64,000 nucleotides of DNA, taken from Ischnura elegans. Its lineage: Eukaryota > Arthropoda > Insecta > Odonata > Coenagrionidae. Of the stretch, positions 47,629 through 59,354 are shown piece by piece (the first letter of the stretch is position 1; every line of letters begins with the position of its first letter). Under the pieces are notes generated by a model. That model was not told the origin of the DNA. It searched no databases and worked only from the letters and a program-made list of their open reading frames with translations. The position numbers and the translations under genes are program-made. The DNA is taken from positions 92,927,449-92,991,448 of the forward strand of contig NC_060257.1 in NCBI RefSeq assembly GCF_921293095.1. The letters are read 5' to 3'.

Positions 47629-48982
47629 TGACTTCAACGCCTTTATTTTCAGCTGTTGGAAGACTGCTCTATTTAAATAGGAATATGCATCTTCTTCACC
47701 TGGGCTGTGCTATTATTTCCTTTGTCCACTCGGCTACCCAAATCCCCTCCCCCTCATCCAGTTGATGGTCTCCTAGTGTTTTAAGGTTCTCTTTCATCGC
47801 CTCTTGCTCTTCCACTCCACACCAATTCATTTCCTTTTCTCTTTTCATCATCGAAACTCATCCATCCGTCCCACTTCCACTGAATCCTTTCCATGAATAT
47901 TGAGTTCGAGTGGACAACCAAATTCCCTCATCTCATACATTTAATTGCAAAACTGGAGAATTCACTGTAGTGGAACCCGTGTTTGCCCTCCATATCAATC
48001 CGTGATAAGTGAAGTAAGCACTGAAAGACACTCCATTTGGTACCATGATAAGAGAGGATGTTCAGATGCCAGGCATTTGCTTTGGGGGTCGCTTGGGTGG
48101 AATGTGGGGTGCCTGCACACATTACCTAATTTTGTCAATTTCCATGCATTAGGAAAACATGAATCTCATTCAATCAATAATAACTTTCATCTATGTACTG
48201 CTCAGCATTCACATTTATGGCCACCGTTGGTTTTTACCAAAACAGCAGCAGCTATTACGGCTCAGTCTTCATTGGCATTTCTTTCCCAAAATGTCTCATT
48301 GATCATAAAAAATTTAAGCTCACTGGCTCTCCTAGAAAATGTTTCAATTTAGACTACTACAATTACATAATGATATCTCTAATAAATATCTTTAGTATTC
48401 TCATTACTTCAAATACACTATTGTATAATAGCACCCTACATTCTTTTATAATGTGTCTTCCTCAACGTGATAAGCTGTATCTTTCAGATCAATTTCTCTT
48501 CAACAACATGGTTAAAAATTTTTATAGTATTTAAATCATTTCACAAGAGTGCAATTTTAACAACACAGTCAGTTGAAGATCAAAATTACACATTGATAAG
48601 GGCACAATGTTACGATACAGCGTTGAAGGATAATAAGGGTATGAAAGTAGTGGAGAGTAAAAGTATTTCCATTGGTTCATGAAGAGAAAAGGTTGGAAAG
48701 GAGGGGAGGGGGAAGTTTTCATTTGACTAGAATGTAAATCCCGAGTGGAGCTGATTTTGAGGCCACATTGTCTCCGCTGAAGTTGCCTCTGCATTTCTTC
48801 ACCTCATTAATATTATAACAGTAAACTTCTAACTTTTATTCATTTAAATTTAACATTAACTGATTCAAAACTGGGTTCAGTTAATTTTATTAGTCAAATT
48901 TTAGGGTGAATGTCAATCTGCTTGGAGCTGGTCCAACAGGGAAAGGGGAAAATAGAATGATTCTACAAGTGCAATACATAGG
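47629..48982. other. No certain gene; possible upstream part of the minus-strand LINE relic to about 47,950
   Basis: The first 300 bases have protein-like minus-strand segments but no decisive motif. The remainder is AT-rich with chance frames. Confidence 0.4.
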
Positions 48983-49325
48983 TACATATACAGACTGTCA
49001 AGTGTCGTGTGTCATTTTTGACCTGTAATTTTAGTAACTTTCCGTAGAGCTATGTTCATGAAAATTTGCACACTTATGGGAAAAGGTCCTAAGTTTTGTT
49101 TAGTGTAAGCAAAATTTTAAAATTTTGACCATTTGACCTCACAATTTGGGTCCAAACCAAAAATTTGAATTTGCCTTATGGGGTTTCAATGTTAAAAAAA
49201 TCGAGATAGAAAAATGTCTGAATTTCATTGACCAAGGTGTCAATTCTTATGGTTTCGTACCCGAGAAACCCGAAAATAACAATTTTATTTACGAAAATTC
49301 AACCTTTGACCCAGTAAGGTCACCG

Positions 49326-49334
49326 TCAAGGTCA
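49326..49334 (+). promoter_or_regulatory. Extended half-site TCAAGGTCA (FTZ-F1/ERR type)
   Basis: Exact YCAAGGYCA-type monomer site, mirrored at 50,364-50,372 in the right arm. Motif match only. Confidence 0.4.
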
Positions 49335-49461
49335 TAAGGGTGGCAAAAAGAATAGCATACCGACAAAGGTGTCGATCTATGGGTTTTATAGGGTGCCCAA
49401 GTCATTGGTATTGTCCAAATACCCGTATTATGCACTCATTGACCTACGAGGGTCACAATGG

Positions 49462-49754
49462 GGGTCAAAGGTCATAGCGTTAAACGTCGGGCCATCGTGG
49501 CAACTAACGTGTCAAACCATAGGTTTTGAAGGGTCCCAAAGTCGGTTAGGCAGATCATAGATCAGTATTGTTAGTTTTTTGACCTCCGAGGGTCACAATG
49601 GGGGTCAAAGGTCATAGAGTTAAACGTCGGGCCTTCATGACAACCAACGTGTCAAACCATAGGTTTTGAAGGGTGCCAAAGTCGGTTAGGCAGTTCATAG
49701 ATCCGTATTGTTGGTTTTTTGACCTCCGAGGGTCACAATGGGGGTCAAAGGTCA
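49462..49754 (+). promoter_or_regulatory. Three DR1 nuclear-receptor-type motifs, 140 bp apart (left arm)
   Basis: GGGTCAAAGGTCA at 49,462-49,474, 49,602-49,614 and 49,742-49,754. This is a direct repeat of AGGTCA-type half-sites with one spacer base, the consensus known for HNF4 and RXR/USP-type receptors. Each is preceded by GACCTCCGAGGGTCAC (GACCTACGAGGGTCAC in the first), which adds everted half-sites. Binding is not shown by sequence alone. Confidence 0.6.
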
Positions 49755-50083
49755 TAGAGTTAAACTTTGGGCCATCATGACAGCCAAAAAGTGGAACCAT
49801 GGGTTTTAAAGGGTGCCCAAGTCAGTTTTGCATTTCATAGTTCATGAAGGTAAGATGGCATGGGAAGCCTGCCGGAAAGCACTGCGAGGAAATGGAAAAT
49901 TTTTGGAAGGAAGGGGGGTAAGCGCAATGCATATTTTCTTTATGACCTTTGATCCCCATTATGAATTTCGGAGATCAAAAAAATCTGTTATGCGGAACTA
50001 TGAAATGCAAAACTGACTTGGGCACCCTTTAAAACCCATGGTTCCACTTTTTGGCTGTCATGATGGCCCAAAGTTTAACTCTA

Positions 50084-50236
50084 TGACCTTTGACCCCCAT
50101 TGTGACCCTCGGAGGTCAAAAAACCAACAATACTGATCTATGATCTGCCTAACCGACTTTGGGACCCTTCAAAACCTATGGTTTGACACGTTAGTTGCCA
50201 CGATGGCCCGACGTTTAACGCTATGACCTTTGACCC
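50084..50236 (-). promoter_or_regulatory. Two DR1 motifs, 140 bp apart (right arm)
   Basis: TGACCTTTGACCC at 50,084-50,096 and 50,224-50,236, the mirror of the left-arm sites. A diverged copy (TGACCTTTGATCC) lies at 49,943-49,955 near the centre. Confidence 0.6.
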
Positions 50237-50717
50237 CCATTGTGACCCTCGTAGGTCAATGAGTGCATAATACGGGTATTTGGACAATACCAATGACTTG
50301 GGCACCCTATAAAACCCATAGATCGACACCTTTGTCGGTATGCTATTCTTTTTGCCACCCTTATGACCTTGACGGTGACCTTACTGGGTCAAAGGTTGAA
50401 TTTTCGTAAATAAAATTGTTATTTTCGGGTTTCTCGGGTACGAAACCATAAGAATTGACACCTTGGTCAATGAAATTCAGACATTTTTCTATCTCGATTT
50501 TTTTAACATTGAAACCCCATAAGGCAAATTCAAATTTTTGGTTTGGACCCAAATTGTGAGGTCAAATGGTCAAAATTTTAAAATTTTGCTTACACTAAAC
50601 AAAACTTAGGACCTTTTCCCATAAGTGTGCAAATTTTCATGAACATAGCTCTACGGAAAGTTACTAAAATTACAGGTCAAAAATGGCACACGACACTTGG
50701 GACAGTCTGTATATGTA

Positions 50718-51846
50718 GCAGGGTGTAGTTGCACAAGAATGCAATGAATAGGCCCAGACGAATGCATCATAGCAAAGCTAAGGTGAAGTGGATTGGCCGC
50801 CCAAGTTAACACTCTCGGGTGAGAGTCACAACTGTTGACTGGCTCTCAAGCTATATTAGAAATATGTTTTTTGAGAATAATAATAATATTCCTTCATTAA
50901 TACAGTGTGGAAGGAATTCTGCAGGAATTCTTTTTCACGATAGGAAAGAAGGAAATGAGAAGGATACATTGAAACATAAAGACCTTTTAAGTTAAAATTT
51001 AATAAATTATTCTTGAAATTGAGGTTTTCATTTATTTTTTCATAATTGTGAAAAAAAATAGATTTTAAAGGTTAGTTAATAACTATTTCTGAAAGTTCTG
51101 AAAAAGAACTTTTAATGTAAAAGTTACTTTCAACTTAAATCAGTTACTATTTCAGAAAAGTAACTTTTAACTTTGACAGGTTATTTAAAGAGAAGATCAA
51201 CTATAATTTTAATCAGTTCATTTTATTTAGGAATCTTTCCCAACCCTGCTCACCTGAGGGTCAGTTATCTAACTGTATAGGCATCAGGATTGAGTGGAAG
51301 CAAAACCCTTTCAAAAATATAGGATTTGTTCCAATAATTTCAATAAGTTTAACAAAAAAACACAATATGCCTTCATGTCATAACAATCACAAAAGTGGCT
51401 ATACTCCTAAAACATGCAGATAAAAGGAATGACTTGAATAATGAAAGTGGTAACGAATGTACGACCACAAGCCATAAAAAGCTCGTTCAAACAGTATAAA
51501 AATCATCCTTCACAGTACACAAGTTTCTGGTGGTCTCTAAGATCTTCAATTCACTATACACACTCAACTTTTTCTGGCTCAATGTCAGAAGAAATAGTCT
51601 CCCCCATTGGAACTATTTACATCACAGAAAACAATTCCAACACAAACAGTTGACAATCAGATGCTCAAGGCCAACACAATCAATTATTCACTTCAATAAA
51701 ATCAACTGGGCTGCAAAACCTTGGAAATGCAAGGACACTCGACTGAATTCACAGGCCTTAAAATCCACGTCTCTCCATCCATGTGGCGAGAGTGATTGCA
51801 TACAAGTTTTCATTCAGTGCTTTCACATTAAGTGCGTGGCGAGAGT
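50718..51846 (-). other. Region downstream of the DHX16 stop; 3' UTR and flank
   Basis: Read on the minus strand, the first few hundred bases after the stop at 51,847 should be 3' untranslated region. Several AATAAA-type signals occur on the minus strand, for example near 51,225 and near 51,030. Which one is used cannot be decided from sequence. Confidence 0.4.
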
Positions 51847-51978
51847 TCATTCCCCGAGTTCAGCTCTTGCTTTCCCCATTTGCTTGGGCATCTTCTTGTT
51901 TGTAGAGTCTTCCAGCTCCCTAGGTTTGTAGTAGTGGGGAGCCACCTCCAGCAGCCATTTGCTCTCAATCTCAGTAAC
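51847..51978 (-). CDS. DHX16: DHX16-like helicase, last coding exon
   Basis: The minus strand reads [20 protein letters not shown], then a short Lys-rich tail and TGA at 51,849-51,847 (43 codons). This is the C-terminus of the DHX16/Prp2-type spliceosomal DEAH helicase: the family has an [15 protein letters not shown] segment followed by a short charged end. Closely related DHX8 and DHX15 have different tails, so the subgroup is well supported. The exon follows a 3' splice site (TTGCAG) at 51,979 and is in phase 0 with the FMRQ end of the previous exon. Confidence 0.95.
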   Translation of the reverse strand, partial: VTEIESKWLLEVAPHYYKPRELEDSTNKKMPKQMGKARAELGE

Positions 51979-52217
51979 CTGCAATGCAATAGCAATCATC
52001 AATCACACAAAAAGGCAAAAGGTAGCATGAGCATATTCACACAAGACGAGACGGAATGGAAACTACAGGCAACACACACTGCATTGCTGCACCTTCGCTT
52101 TGAAGGCAACGACATCGCATGCAAGATCGGACGTGTTCATCCCTTGCTCCTTTGCTCGTAGCCTCGTTGCTTGAAAGACGGAGGGAGCGTGCTCCTTAAC
52201 CCTCCACCTATCCTTCA

Positions 52218-54857
52218 CAGGGTTCCCACTCTACCTGAATAATGAAATTCACGGCTTTTTCCAGGTTTTCATGGTTATTTTTCAGGTTTTCACGGTTTTT
52301 TTAAAGGTTTTCAAGGTCTCAATTTCGCTAAATTCACGGTCCGTTAATAAGCCAACAATAAGAAAATCACTGGCCGTATATCAACAGAAAATTAACGTAC
52401 GCGACAAACGCCGTGAGTGTTAACGCCGCGACGAAACGTGATATCTGTTATGACGTGATCTATCGTTTGCAAAATTCAGGGCCGACTAAAGGACCAGCCC
52501 AACCGCGCTCTTGTCTGGACGCCGAATACCCTTCGGACCTTCTTCCGTCCGGACACCCGAGGTCCTTTTTTAATTCCTCGCCAAGAGATTGTATTTTGCG
52601 CACGTTGTTATTACTGCACAGTAACTTAACCAAATTTCCCCCACCCCAATCTTTCTTATTTAACGGAAAATATTTTATTTAAATTGTTTATAGAGCATAA
52701 TAAATCGAAAAAACAATTTCATACACCGTATTAGCACAAATCTAAGACGAACACGATTCTAAGACTACCCTCCTTTTTTGGAACTCCACTAGGGGAAATT
52801 TTTTTTCCTAATAACGATACGATTAAAAAATGAATGCGGAAAAACGATCAATGCTTTATTTTTTTGCTAGGTTGCCTATGTCCCAGGAAACGCAGGATTT
52901 TGGCGAGTAATTAAGATATTCATTAAAGGTTTCAAACAATATTTTAGATAATAACAGGAATAGTAGTACTTTATCAAGACACATAGGTCATATTGTTGAT
53001 TCGACCCATATCTCTTTCAAAATTCTGAAGGAAAACGCCACCTCACTAAAAAAATGTTTGCTCTCCACTCGGCATTTACACTGCTATTATGGATATCAGT
53101 CTGATGTAATTCTAATCCATCAAACATCATTTCCAGTACACGTATTCACGAGAGCAATGTGCATGTTGTGCCTAAAACAACCGCATTCGCCGGCGCAGTG
53201 ACTGGTTGTGAGATGGATCACGAAGGCCAAAAATAGTCTATTACTTGAATTGTTCCTGTCTAATGAATATATTTTTGGTAGCTCACTCTACCCCCACCCC
53301 TACCGTCATGTGCTAGCGGACAACCCAAGGTGCTCTGCAATATTCACGCGCATCTAGTCTGGATTCTTTTCGTCATGTTCAATTATTTTCAGTCCATCTC
53401 TTAAAGTTCTCAATAGTTTCTTTGGAGGCGCCATGGTCCGAAGACGGATAAAATTAAACCAGTGAAAATGAAACCTGACTTTATTAAACCCACATGGAAA
53501 ACACTCGGTGGTTCGAAGTCCAGCCAACTTGGAAAGTAGGGAACCACTCGTAGGAGGTGAAATTCGGAACTGATGCTATCGCGTACGGGGGTACGCAGAG
53601 CATACTGCAGAGGGCGAAGCGTGACTATATGACTGCGCCATGAAATTTTTTACCCTAAAGATACCCATTCTTTTCTAATTAGCGTAGCGCCAGATGAGCA
53701 GATGAATTCGGATTGTTAGTAGGGAGAAACAAAAATCCTGAGAAGATATCCCTTCGTCAGTAACTCTGACAAGTGAGACTTATAGTATAGCTCGTAAATT
53801 GATAACTGATAACAACCTGATATCATGTTTTCCGAACAAAATGCAGAATTAACTGCCGAGAAACTCAGTTACGAGGATATCGCGTTTCGCCAAAAATCAC
53901 CATCATATTTTTCCATCTATTTCCTTGCTTAAAATATGTCGTGTTTGGTCTCGTTTTTTTAAATTACGTGCAAATTACTAACATCTCAATCTAATAAAAG
54001 AATAATAGCAATTGCTGAATATCATTGTTAGATACTTTTTGGGCTAATAGGTGACTCATGCAGCAGTTGACCTCCAGGAACTGGGAACTTTGAAGGAGTT
54101 AGGCTGAAAAAGGTCAGTGGGTGAGAAGAGGGAGGAGCGCGAAACACATTTCTATTGTTCTCGTGTAACCCAATTTTTTTTTTCGAAGCTAAGGTCTTTG
54201 TAATACGATCCCTGCGCGAGCTGGGACCTTTTTTTTATTTTGAAGAAGAGGAAAGCGTCAGAAGGGGGGAGGCGAATGCTGAATGGAGGGGGATAACGGA
54301 CCTTGGGAAATGGTTCAAACGCAGGGAGTGTAGTGTCCACAGCGCATAGCAGGTTGTCAAGGCTAGCGGTCTTCCAATCACAAGATTGAGGGTGTTGAAT
54401 AAACGTTCAAATTTTTCGACACAAATGCCATCTAGATTTAGTTTCGAAAGTGGTCGCTGCAGCCAGTGGGAAGCCTAATTGGGTGGAAGGGGGACTAAGC
54501 AGTGACCGAGGGAGGGGAAACCAAGCCAGTCGAGGAAAGTAAACAAGCTGATGAGAAGTGGTGTCATAATTTCAGGAGGGGAAGAGAAAAGGCCTGCGCT
54601 GGGGAAAGATGTTTTTTTCCTTCAGGCAACATTCGTTCCCACGCTTTTCTGACCCATGCGAGGATGCTCGCCACAATGAATAGAAGTACGCTCACTACGA
54701 ACGAAGTTGAAAATTTCTGGGAAGGTATTATTATCAAGATTGAGAGATTTTAATGGTTGTGGACGAAATTCACGGCTTTTTCCAGGTTTTTTCACGGGAG
54801 ACGAAATTCACGGCTAATTCACGGTTTTAAGGTTTTCACGGCTGAGTGGGAACCCTG
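52218..54857. mobile_element. hAT-like element in the last DHX16 intron
   Basis: 2.64 kb with ends CAGGGTTCCCACTCTACC and, reverse complemented, CAGGGTTCCCACTCAGCC (15-16 of 18 identical). Subterminal regions at both ends repeat AAATTCACGGC and TTTTCACGG. CTTCA occurs directly outside both ends, a possible remnant of the target duplication. CAGGG-starting ends are common in hAT elements. No hAT transposase was recognised inside. Confidence 0.75.
53310..53434 (-). pseudogene. CENP-B/Tigger-type helix-turn-helix relic
   Basis: The minus strand from ATG at 53,434 reads MAPPKKLLRTLRDGLKIIEH, a stop, and then RVNIAEHLGLSAST before another stop. This resembles the N-terminal helix-turn-helix of pogo/Tigger/Jerky transposases and CENP-B: a basic start, LKII-E, then IAxxLGLxxST. 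Nothing of the DDE catalytic part was seen. It lies inside a hAT-like element, so it is either a nested pogo fragment or a captured domain. Confidence 0.55.
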
Positions 54858-56750
54858 CTTCAGCGCTCTTCCCTTATAAGCATTTCCAGTTTCTTCTGTC
54901 TGCCATCTAGTCCAACAGTGTCCTTTGAATTATTGAAACCACAGGTTTTAACACTGATATAATTTTCAATTGCAATAATACTTATAATAGTGTCTGAAGA
55001 TTTTTTTAAAATCAGGCTCTTAGCGTAATGGAAATTATTCAGGAAGACAGATGTTGACTATTGAACAACCATTGACCTTTAAAACTATGAATTTCTCTAA
55101 GTTTGATATGTAATTACTATTTGCAGCATAAATGCAACGGGATACCCACATCACTAAGGGAGGCACTCCCCTTCCTGCCGCTTGTTTTTGACCTAGGGTT
55201 TCAGATGACTTACTAATGCTGGAAACCAAGGCCACTCAGTTACCCATTGGACTTGCGACTGGGCAAGAGATCAGAAAAAGACGCTCCCCCATCTTTGGTT
55301 GCAATTTCTGGGAAAAAAGGAGCGTCTCTTAAACGAGTTAATATGATTGTAGAAGTGAAGGGGGTGGAAGTAGAGATAGCAGATAGAGTCGTAGCCAGGC
55401 ACTCGCCTGCGCAGACAATTTGCATCAAGCCCTGGTTTCCCATAACCGCAGCCAACTGATTGGCTCCTATTTTCATTGACACAAATACCTTACAGTGGGT
55501 GTTACTGCTTTGACTATTGAGGGGAGACGGTTGCATAAGAAGGGATAGGGTACGAGGAACGGAAGAGGCCTGGATGCATCTATGCAGATTAAGTCCTTAG
55601 GGTGATGTAGAGAAGGAAGTTAGAGGGGTGGAGGGGGCTCATTAGGGACCTCTTTATGATGCATTGAATGATGCAGTTCCAGCAGATAAAAACTGAGCCG
55701 TAATGGTCCAGACAGCAGCCCCCTGGACACCTCTAAGCAGCAGACAATTTTTCCAGTCTCGTACAAGTCCACTATAGAGAGGTTCGACTCAACTGAGTTT
55801 TCATATGGACAATTTCTTCAGTGTACTTTTAGACATTTTTGAAAAGAGACAAGAAATTGATCGCGTGAATTAGGCAACGTTAAGCAATATGGAAATAGCT
55901 TCAGGTGACTTCACCTAATCCGGCCACACGAGTCAACTTCACCAGCTGCGACAGGATTCTCTCTTAATATGTACTAAGTTTTCTTAGCACTGCACCTTTC
56001 ACATATGTATCTCTAGTGATAAAGCCTGAATCACAAAATCATTTTTTCAGTTGCCTTCAAGCAACAGTTCCAGTGATCGCTTGAATGGTGGTGATCGTTT
56101 CACACAATCATTTTGAGAATCCCTTCGTCCATCATGTCCCTTCTTCCATCGCAGAAACTATTGCTGGCATCGTCTTTCAGCCAATCAGTATGCATGGCTG
56201 CTAACAGTCATTCTAAGGCCACAAATGGCTTTTAATGGAATTGTATGAGTTGGAGAAATACATAGAAAACTTCTGCAAAAGGGACAGGTGAATGACTCAT
56301 AAAATATGTCAAGCAATCACATTTTTTTGTTGCTGGAGGTACATATCCCTTTGAGGGATGAAAAATGATCGTGTTATTCAAGCGTTAGCAATATTTGATC
56401 TCTCAAATTGTATAAAATTAATCTGAAGGCACATTAGAGTCACATGAAAATTATAATTCACCCTCAAATTTACTCATCACTGGCAAAAATATAAATATGA
56501 ATTGGACCCTTAGATTTTGCAAAACCTCATTAAATTTGCTTTCTCTTTGCAACACCATAATTCATAAAATCCCAATAATTTTCAATCATAAATCAAAATT
56601 AGAACCTTGTTCATTCATTTTTTGCCATTTGTAGGTCTCTGCTCACCATTTTCTGATCAAGCCCACCCAAATTCTCCCAAACTGACACTTCCCCACCTCT
56701 AAACAACTCCTCTCAACGAAACTCTTTCACCATAACGGAGTGAAGTTTAC
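54858..56750 (-). other. DHX16 intron sequence
   Basis: Rest of the last intron (51,979-56,750). No gene seen. A short CTCCC/GGGAG-flanked pair at about 55,190-55,330 includes AAGACGCTCC...GGAGCGTCTC, a small hairpin-like feature. Confidence 0.5.
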
Positions 56751-56927
56751 CTGTCTCATGAATTCCTTTGTGGTGAACACAAGCTCATGGTACAAAACCC
56801 AACGGGGTAGATCTTCAAAGAGGGAGCTGTTGGGATGTATGGACACCGTCTGACTGTGCTTCACCGTCTTGTACTGCCCCCCTTTCGACAACCTCGCCAC
56901 GTGGTAAAAGTATCCAGCTGTGATGGC
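56751..56927 (-). CDS. DHX16: DHX16-like helicase, penultimate exon
   Basis: 59 codons, from [20 protein letters not shown] to a FTTKEFMRQ end, including HPNSSLFE and [12 protein letters not shown]. This is the OB-fold (OB_NTP_bind) region after HA2 in DEAH-box splicing helicases. It contacts RNA and, in yeast Prp2, the G-patch activator. The acceptor is TTGCAG at 56,928 and the donor GTAAAC starts at 56,750; both borders are phase 0. AITAGYFYH and HPNSSLF are nearly invariant in DHX8, DHX15 and DHX16; the neighbouring exons place it in DHX16. Confidence 0.96.
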
Positions 56928-57415
56928 CTGCAAGCAAATTCAAACAATTCATATCCCAGAAGTCAGATCTAGTGATGGGTCAGTTGTGAGCGACCAACTT
57001 GCGTGATCAAGACCTTTTGTGTGATCTCTCTCTCCGACCAACGACTCAATCATTCTAGCTATTCACAACCCCTGTCAGTCGTCAGTCATTCCCAATCGAG
57101 GAAAGGTTTCCAATCCTTGACAGATTGGCATCGGTCGTCACTGACATCCGTTGTGATTGACATAGGTAGTGACTGATGACGGTAGTGGCCAGCATTGGAA
57201 TCACCAAATAGGGAAGTACACTAGTGTTTCAAATGCACCAATCACATTTTTTAAATTAGAGTTTAGAATAACATAATGTCGTAAAACCACAGTTTAAATC
57301 CTAATAGTGAATACTTGATTCTTTAATATTGAATATTGGATACTCGAAATATGGAAAAATTCGAAGGCCGCTAAAACGGGTGTCCATGCAAAAAAACAAA
57401 TTTCAATTTGAATTT

Positions 57416-57620
57416 GGCCCACCTCGTTGGAGGCAGGGTAAAGTCCTCGCCTCCTAAACGAGAGGTCGTGGGTTCGAGTCCTGCCTGGGTTGGGTACCCC
57501 TATCCAGGGAATGGTTGTTTGCAAACGTATATTTGTTAAAAATTGTTGAAAAGCCCCAATGTAAAGGCCAACATGAGCTGTTTTCGGTGGCACAAAAATA
57601 AACTAAAAATAAAATAAGAG
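57416..57620 (+). repeat. tRNA-derived SINE in a DHX16 intron
   Basis: A tRNA-like head with an A-box-like GGCAGGGTAAAG (about 57,432-57,443) and a B box GGTTCGAGTCC (57,471-57,481). A unique middle and an A-rich AAAATAAACTAAAAATAAA tail follow. Orientation is opposite to the gene. Confidence 0.75.
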
Positions 57621-57861
57621 CAGAGTGCTTGAGAAAATCACTCTTTGGAACACTTTGTTTTGCTGTTTTTTCAAGTATTCAACAACATTATAAAGATTTT
57701 AGACCTTGAATTTTATATTTATTGTAATAATAGTGCATGAATGAAAATGCAAGCAACATCAGCTCAGTAGCAGTTACCATTAATTCACAGTCTTCAAAGG
57801 TAATGCAAATAAATATTATAAAAAACAATTTATAAATATAATAAAAAACAATTTATAAATT

Positions 57862-57912
57862 TGCCAGCCTCGGTGGCGGCGGGGTAACATTCTCGCCTGA
57901 CGTGAAAGCCAC
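57862..57912 (+). repeat. Head fragment of a related SINE
   Basis: GCCAGCCTCGGTGGCGGCGG, then GGGTAACATTCTCGCCTG, matches the A-box half of the SINE at 57,416. No B box follows, so it is a truncated copy. Confidence 0.6.
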
Positions 57913-58256
57913 ACCTCCAGGACAATTTACGTTCCACAGCACACTATGAAACTAAAAGGCTGGAATAGTGTCGATGGATCTAAGTCTTTCCAAGAGAATG
58001 ATGCAGGTGAATATTCCTCGAGTTTCCCACCGAGTTAGGGCCAACATTTCGTAGGGAGACATAGTCTGGATGCTGGAAAAGTCTCCCATGAGAAAAAGTC
58101 AGCATCCGTCATGCACACCCTAACCCTTTGGAAAACCTGAGAAGAATTCAACTGCAATGGTGCTTCTTTGCTGACAGCTCACTTTGCATGGGACAAAACA
58201 AGAGTGTTCATTAATATGAGTTTACAGCGTTAAGAGGGAGAGTTGTAGGTACGTAC

Positions 58257-58362
58257 CTTGCGAATGTTGGCAGTGTCCTCTGGATTTGACACGAGATCGA
58301 TTTCGACGCGCTGCATGAGGCCAGCCAGCTGCTCCCTCACATCTCGTGCACGCTTCATGGAC
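58257..58362 (-). CDS. DHX16: DHX16-like helicase, internal exon
   Basis: 106 bases: one base completing an Arg codon, then 35 codons reading SMKRARDVREQLAGLMQRVE through ANIRK. RARDVREQL is the conserved end of HA2 in this helicase group. The acceptor is TGCTAG at 58,363 and the donor GTACGT starts at 58,256. Phase 2 entry (AG plus G) matches the previous exon, which ends QH-AG, and phase 0 exit matches AITAG in the next. Confidence 0.95.
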
Positions 58363-58551
58363 CTAGCAGAGACACGAGCACAACATGAAAACCACATGGC
58401 AGAGACATGTCCACTGGCCAATGCACAAGGGAATTACATAAGTACTTTGACTCAAAAAACTTTAACTCCAAAACAGGGTTCAGTGGCCATCTTCCAGGTA
58501 CACGTCGCATCGGATAACTTCTAGCGGCAACAGTGTTGTCCCTTGTCCTGT

Positions 58552-58855
58552 GGCACAGTGAGGGGGGGGGGGTTTTGGGGCATAAAAACCCCCCCCTCCC
58601 AGAGCTCAGAGAAATTTTAAGTTTAATCCATTTTACCTAATTGGATTGATATTACTAATAGAATAGTGTAAGTATTAATAAAATATCCCTCAGAACGTTG
58701 TAAAACTCACCATTTTGAACTGTTTATCTTAAATTCCGCAATTTATTAATGTCACACCTACTGGTGGGTATTCCATACCGCCACACACCCCAGTATTAGT
58801 TGCACCTAAACCCCCCCCCCCAGCCTTGATTCCTAGCTGTGCCCCAGCTGGAGAC
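58552..58855 (-). mobile_element. G/C-run MITE, copy B, in a DHX16 intron
   Basis: Reverse-orientation relative of copy A (37,267-37,563). Ends are TGTGGCACAGTGAGGGG and, reverse complemented, TGGGGCACAGCTAGGAA. A shared interior includes AGAGCTCAGAGAAATTTTAA and AAAACTCACCATTTTGAAC. Confidence 0.8.
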
Positions 58856-59354
58856 GTCCTCAGGCTGACTCGATAGTTTTTGTATTCTCAACGATATATA
58901 TACTGGTGGCTGGCTGAAGTTTTTTCAGCCCTAGCCTCTGATTGGCTGGTGGCTTCAGTGCACGTTCCCACACTGAAGGAAGGTTGTATCCGTCTTCCCT
59001 ATCGAAATTGTGGTCTTCTCATAGTTATCTCGATTGCTTCTCTAATAAATCTTGGGAAGCACGGCTTCTCTTTGGCCAACACTTCTACATCATCCAAGAG
59101 TATCTTATAGCCTGGCTCTGACCAAGCACGCTCTGTGATGATTGATTGTTGGCATTGCTGCTTCTTCATTGCTCTCAGATGTTCTTTGACTCTGCGATGA
59201 CAGATAGCAAACATAACATACATATAAAATATCCGCCGCAATATCAATGCCACTGTGTGTTAAAATTCAGTTGGATTACGTGACACTGGAAGACTGGTTC
59301 ATTCCGTTGCATGACTTACAAAAGCTCCGAATGAAACACCATTGGAATCAGTGA

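Larger units (their letters stand above)
48983..50717. mobile_element. Foldback element: large inverted repeat with nearly identical arms
   Basis: The left arm runs inward from TACATATACAGACTGTC at 48,983 and the right arm mirrors it to 50,717. Corresponding positions add up to 99,698 over the outer parts; the segments 49,146-49,560 and 50,138-50,552 match base for base wherever compared. Inside each arm is a tandem 140-bp unit (three in the left arm, two plus a diverged one toward the centre on the right), so the arms differ by one unit. About 150 unpaired bases lie at the centre (49,844-49,994). No transposase gene. Mirrored short frames on both strands are by-products of the repeat. Confidence 0.92.
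56928..58256 (-). other. DHX16 intron with two SINE copies
   Basis: GT-AG intron of 1,329 bp. Apart from the SINE sequences at 57,416-57,620 and 57,862-57,912, nothing is recognised. Confidence 0.85.

Noticed and set aside
49146..50552. Identical 63-residue frames in both arms of the palindrome
   Set aside because: They mirror the inverted repeat; one pair runs over the 140-bp units and neither shows a protein motif.
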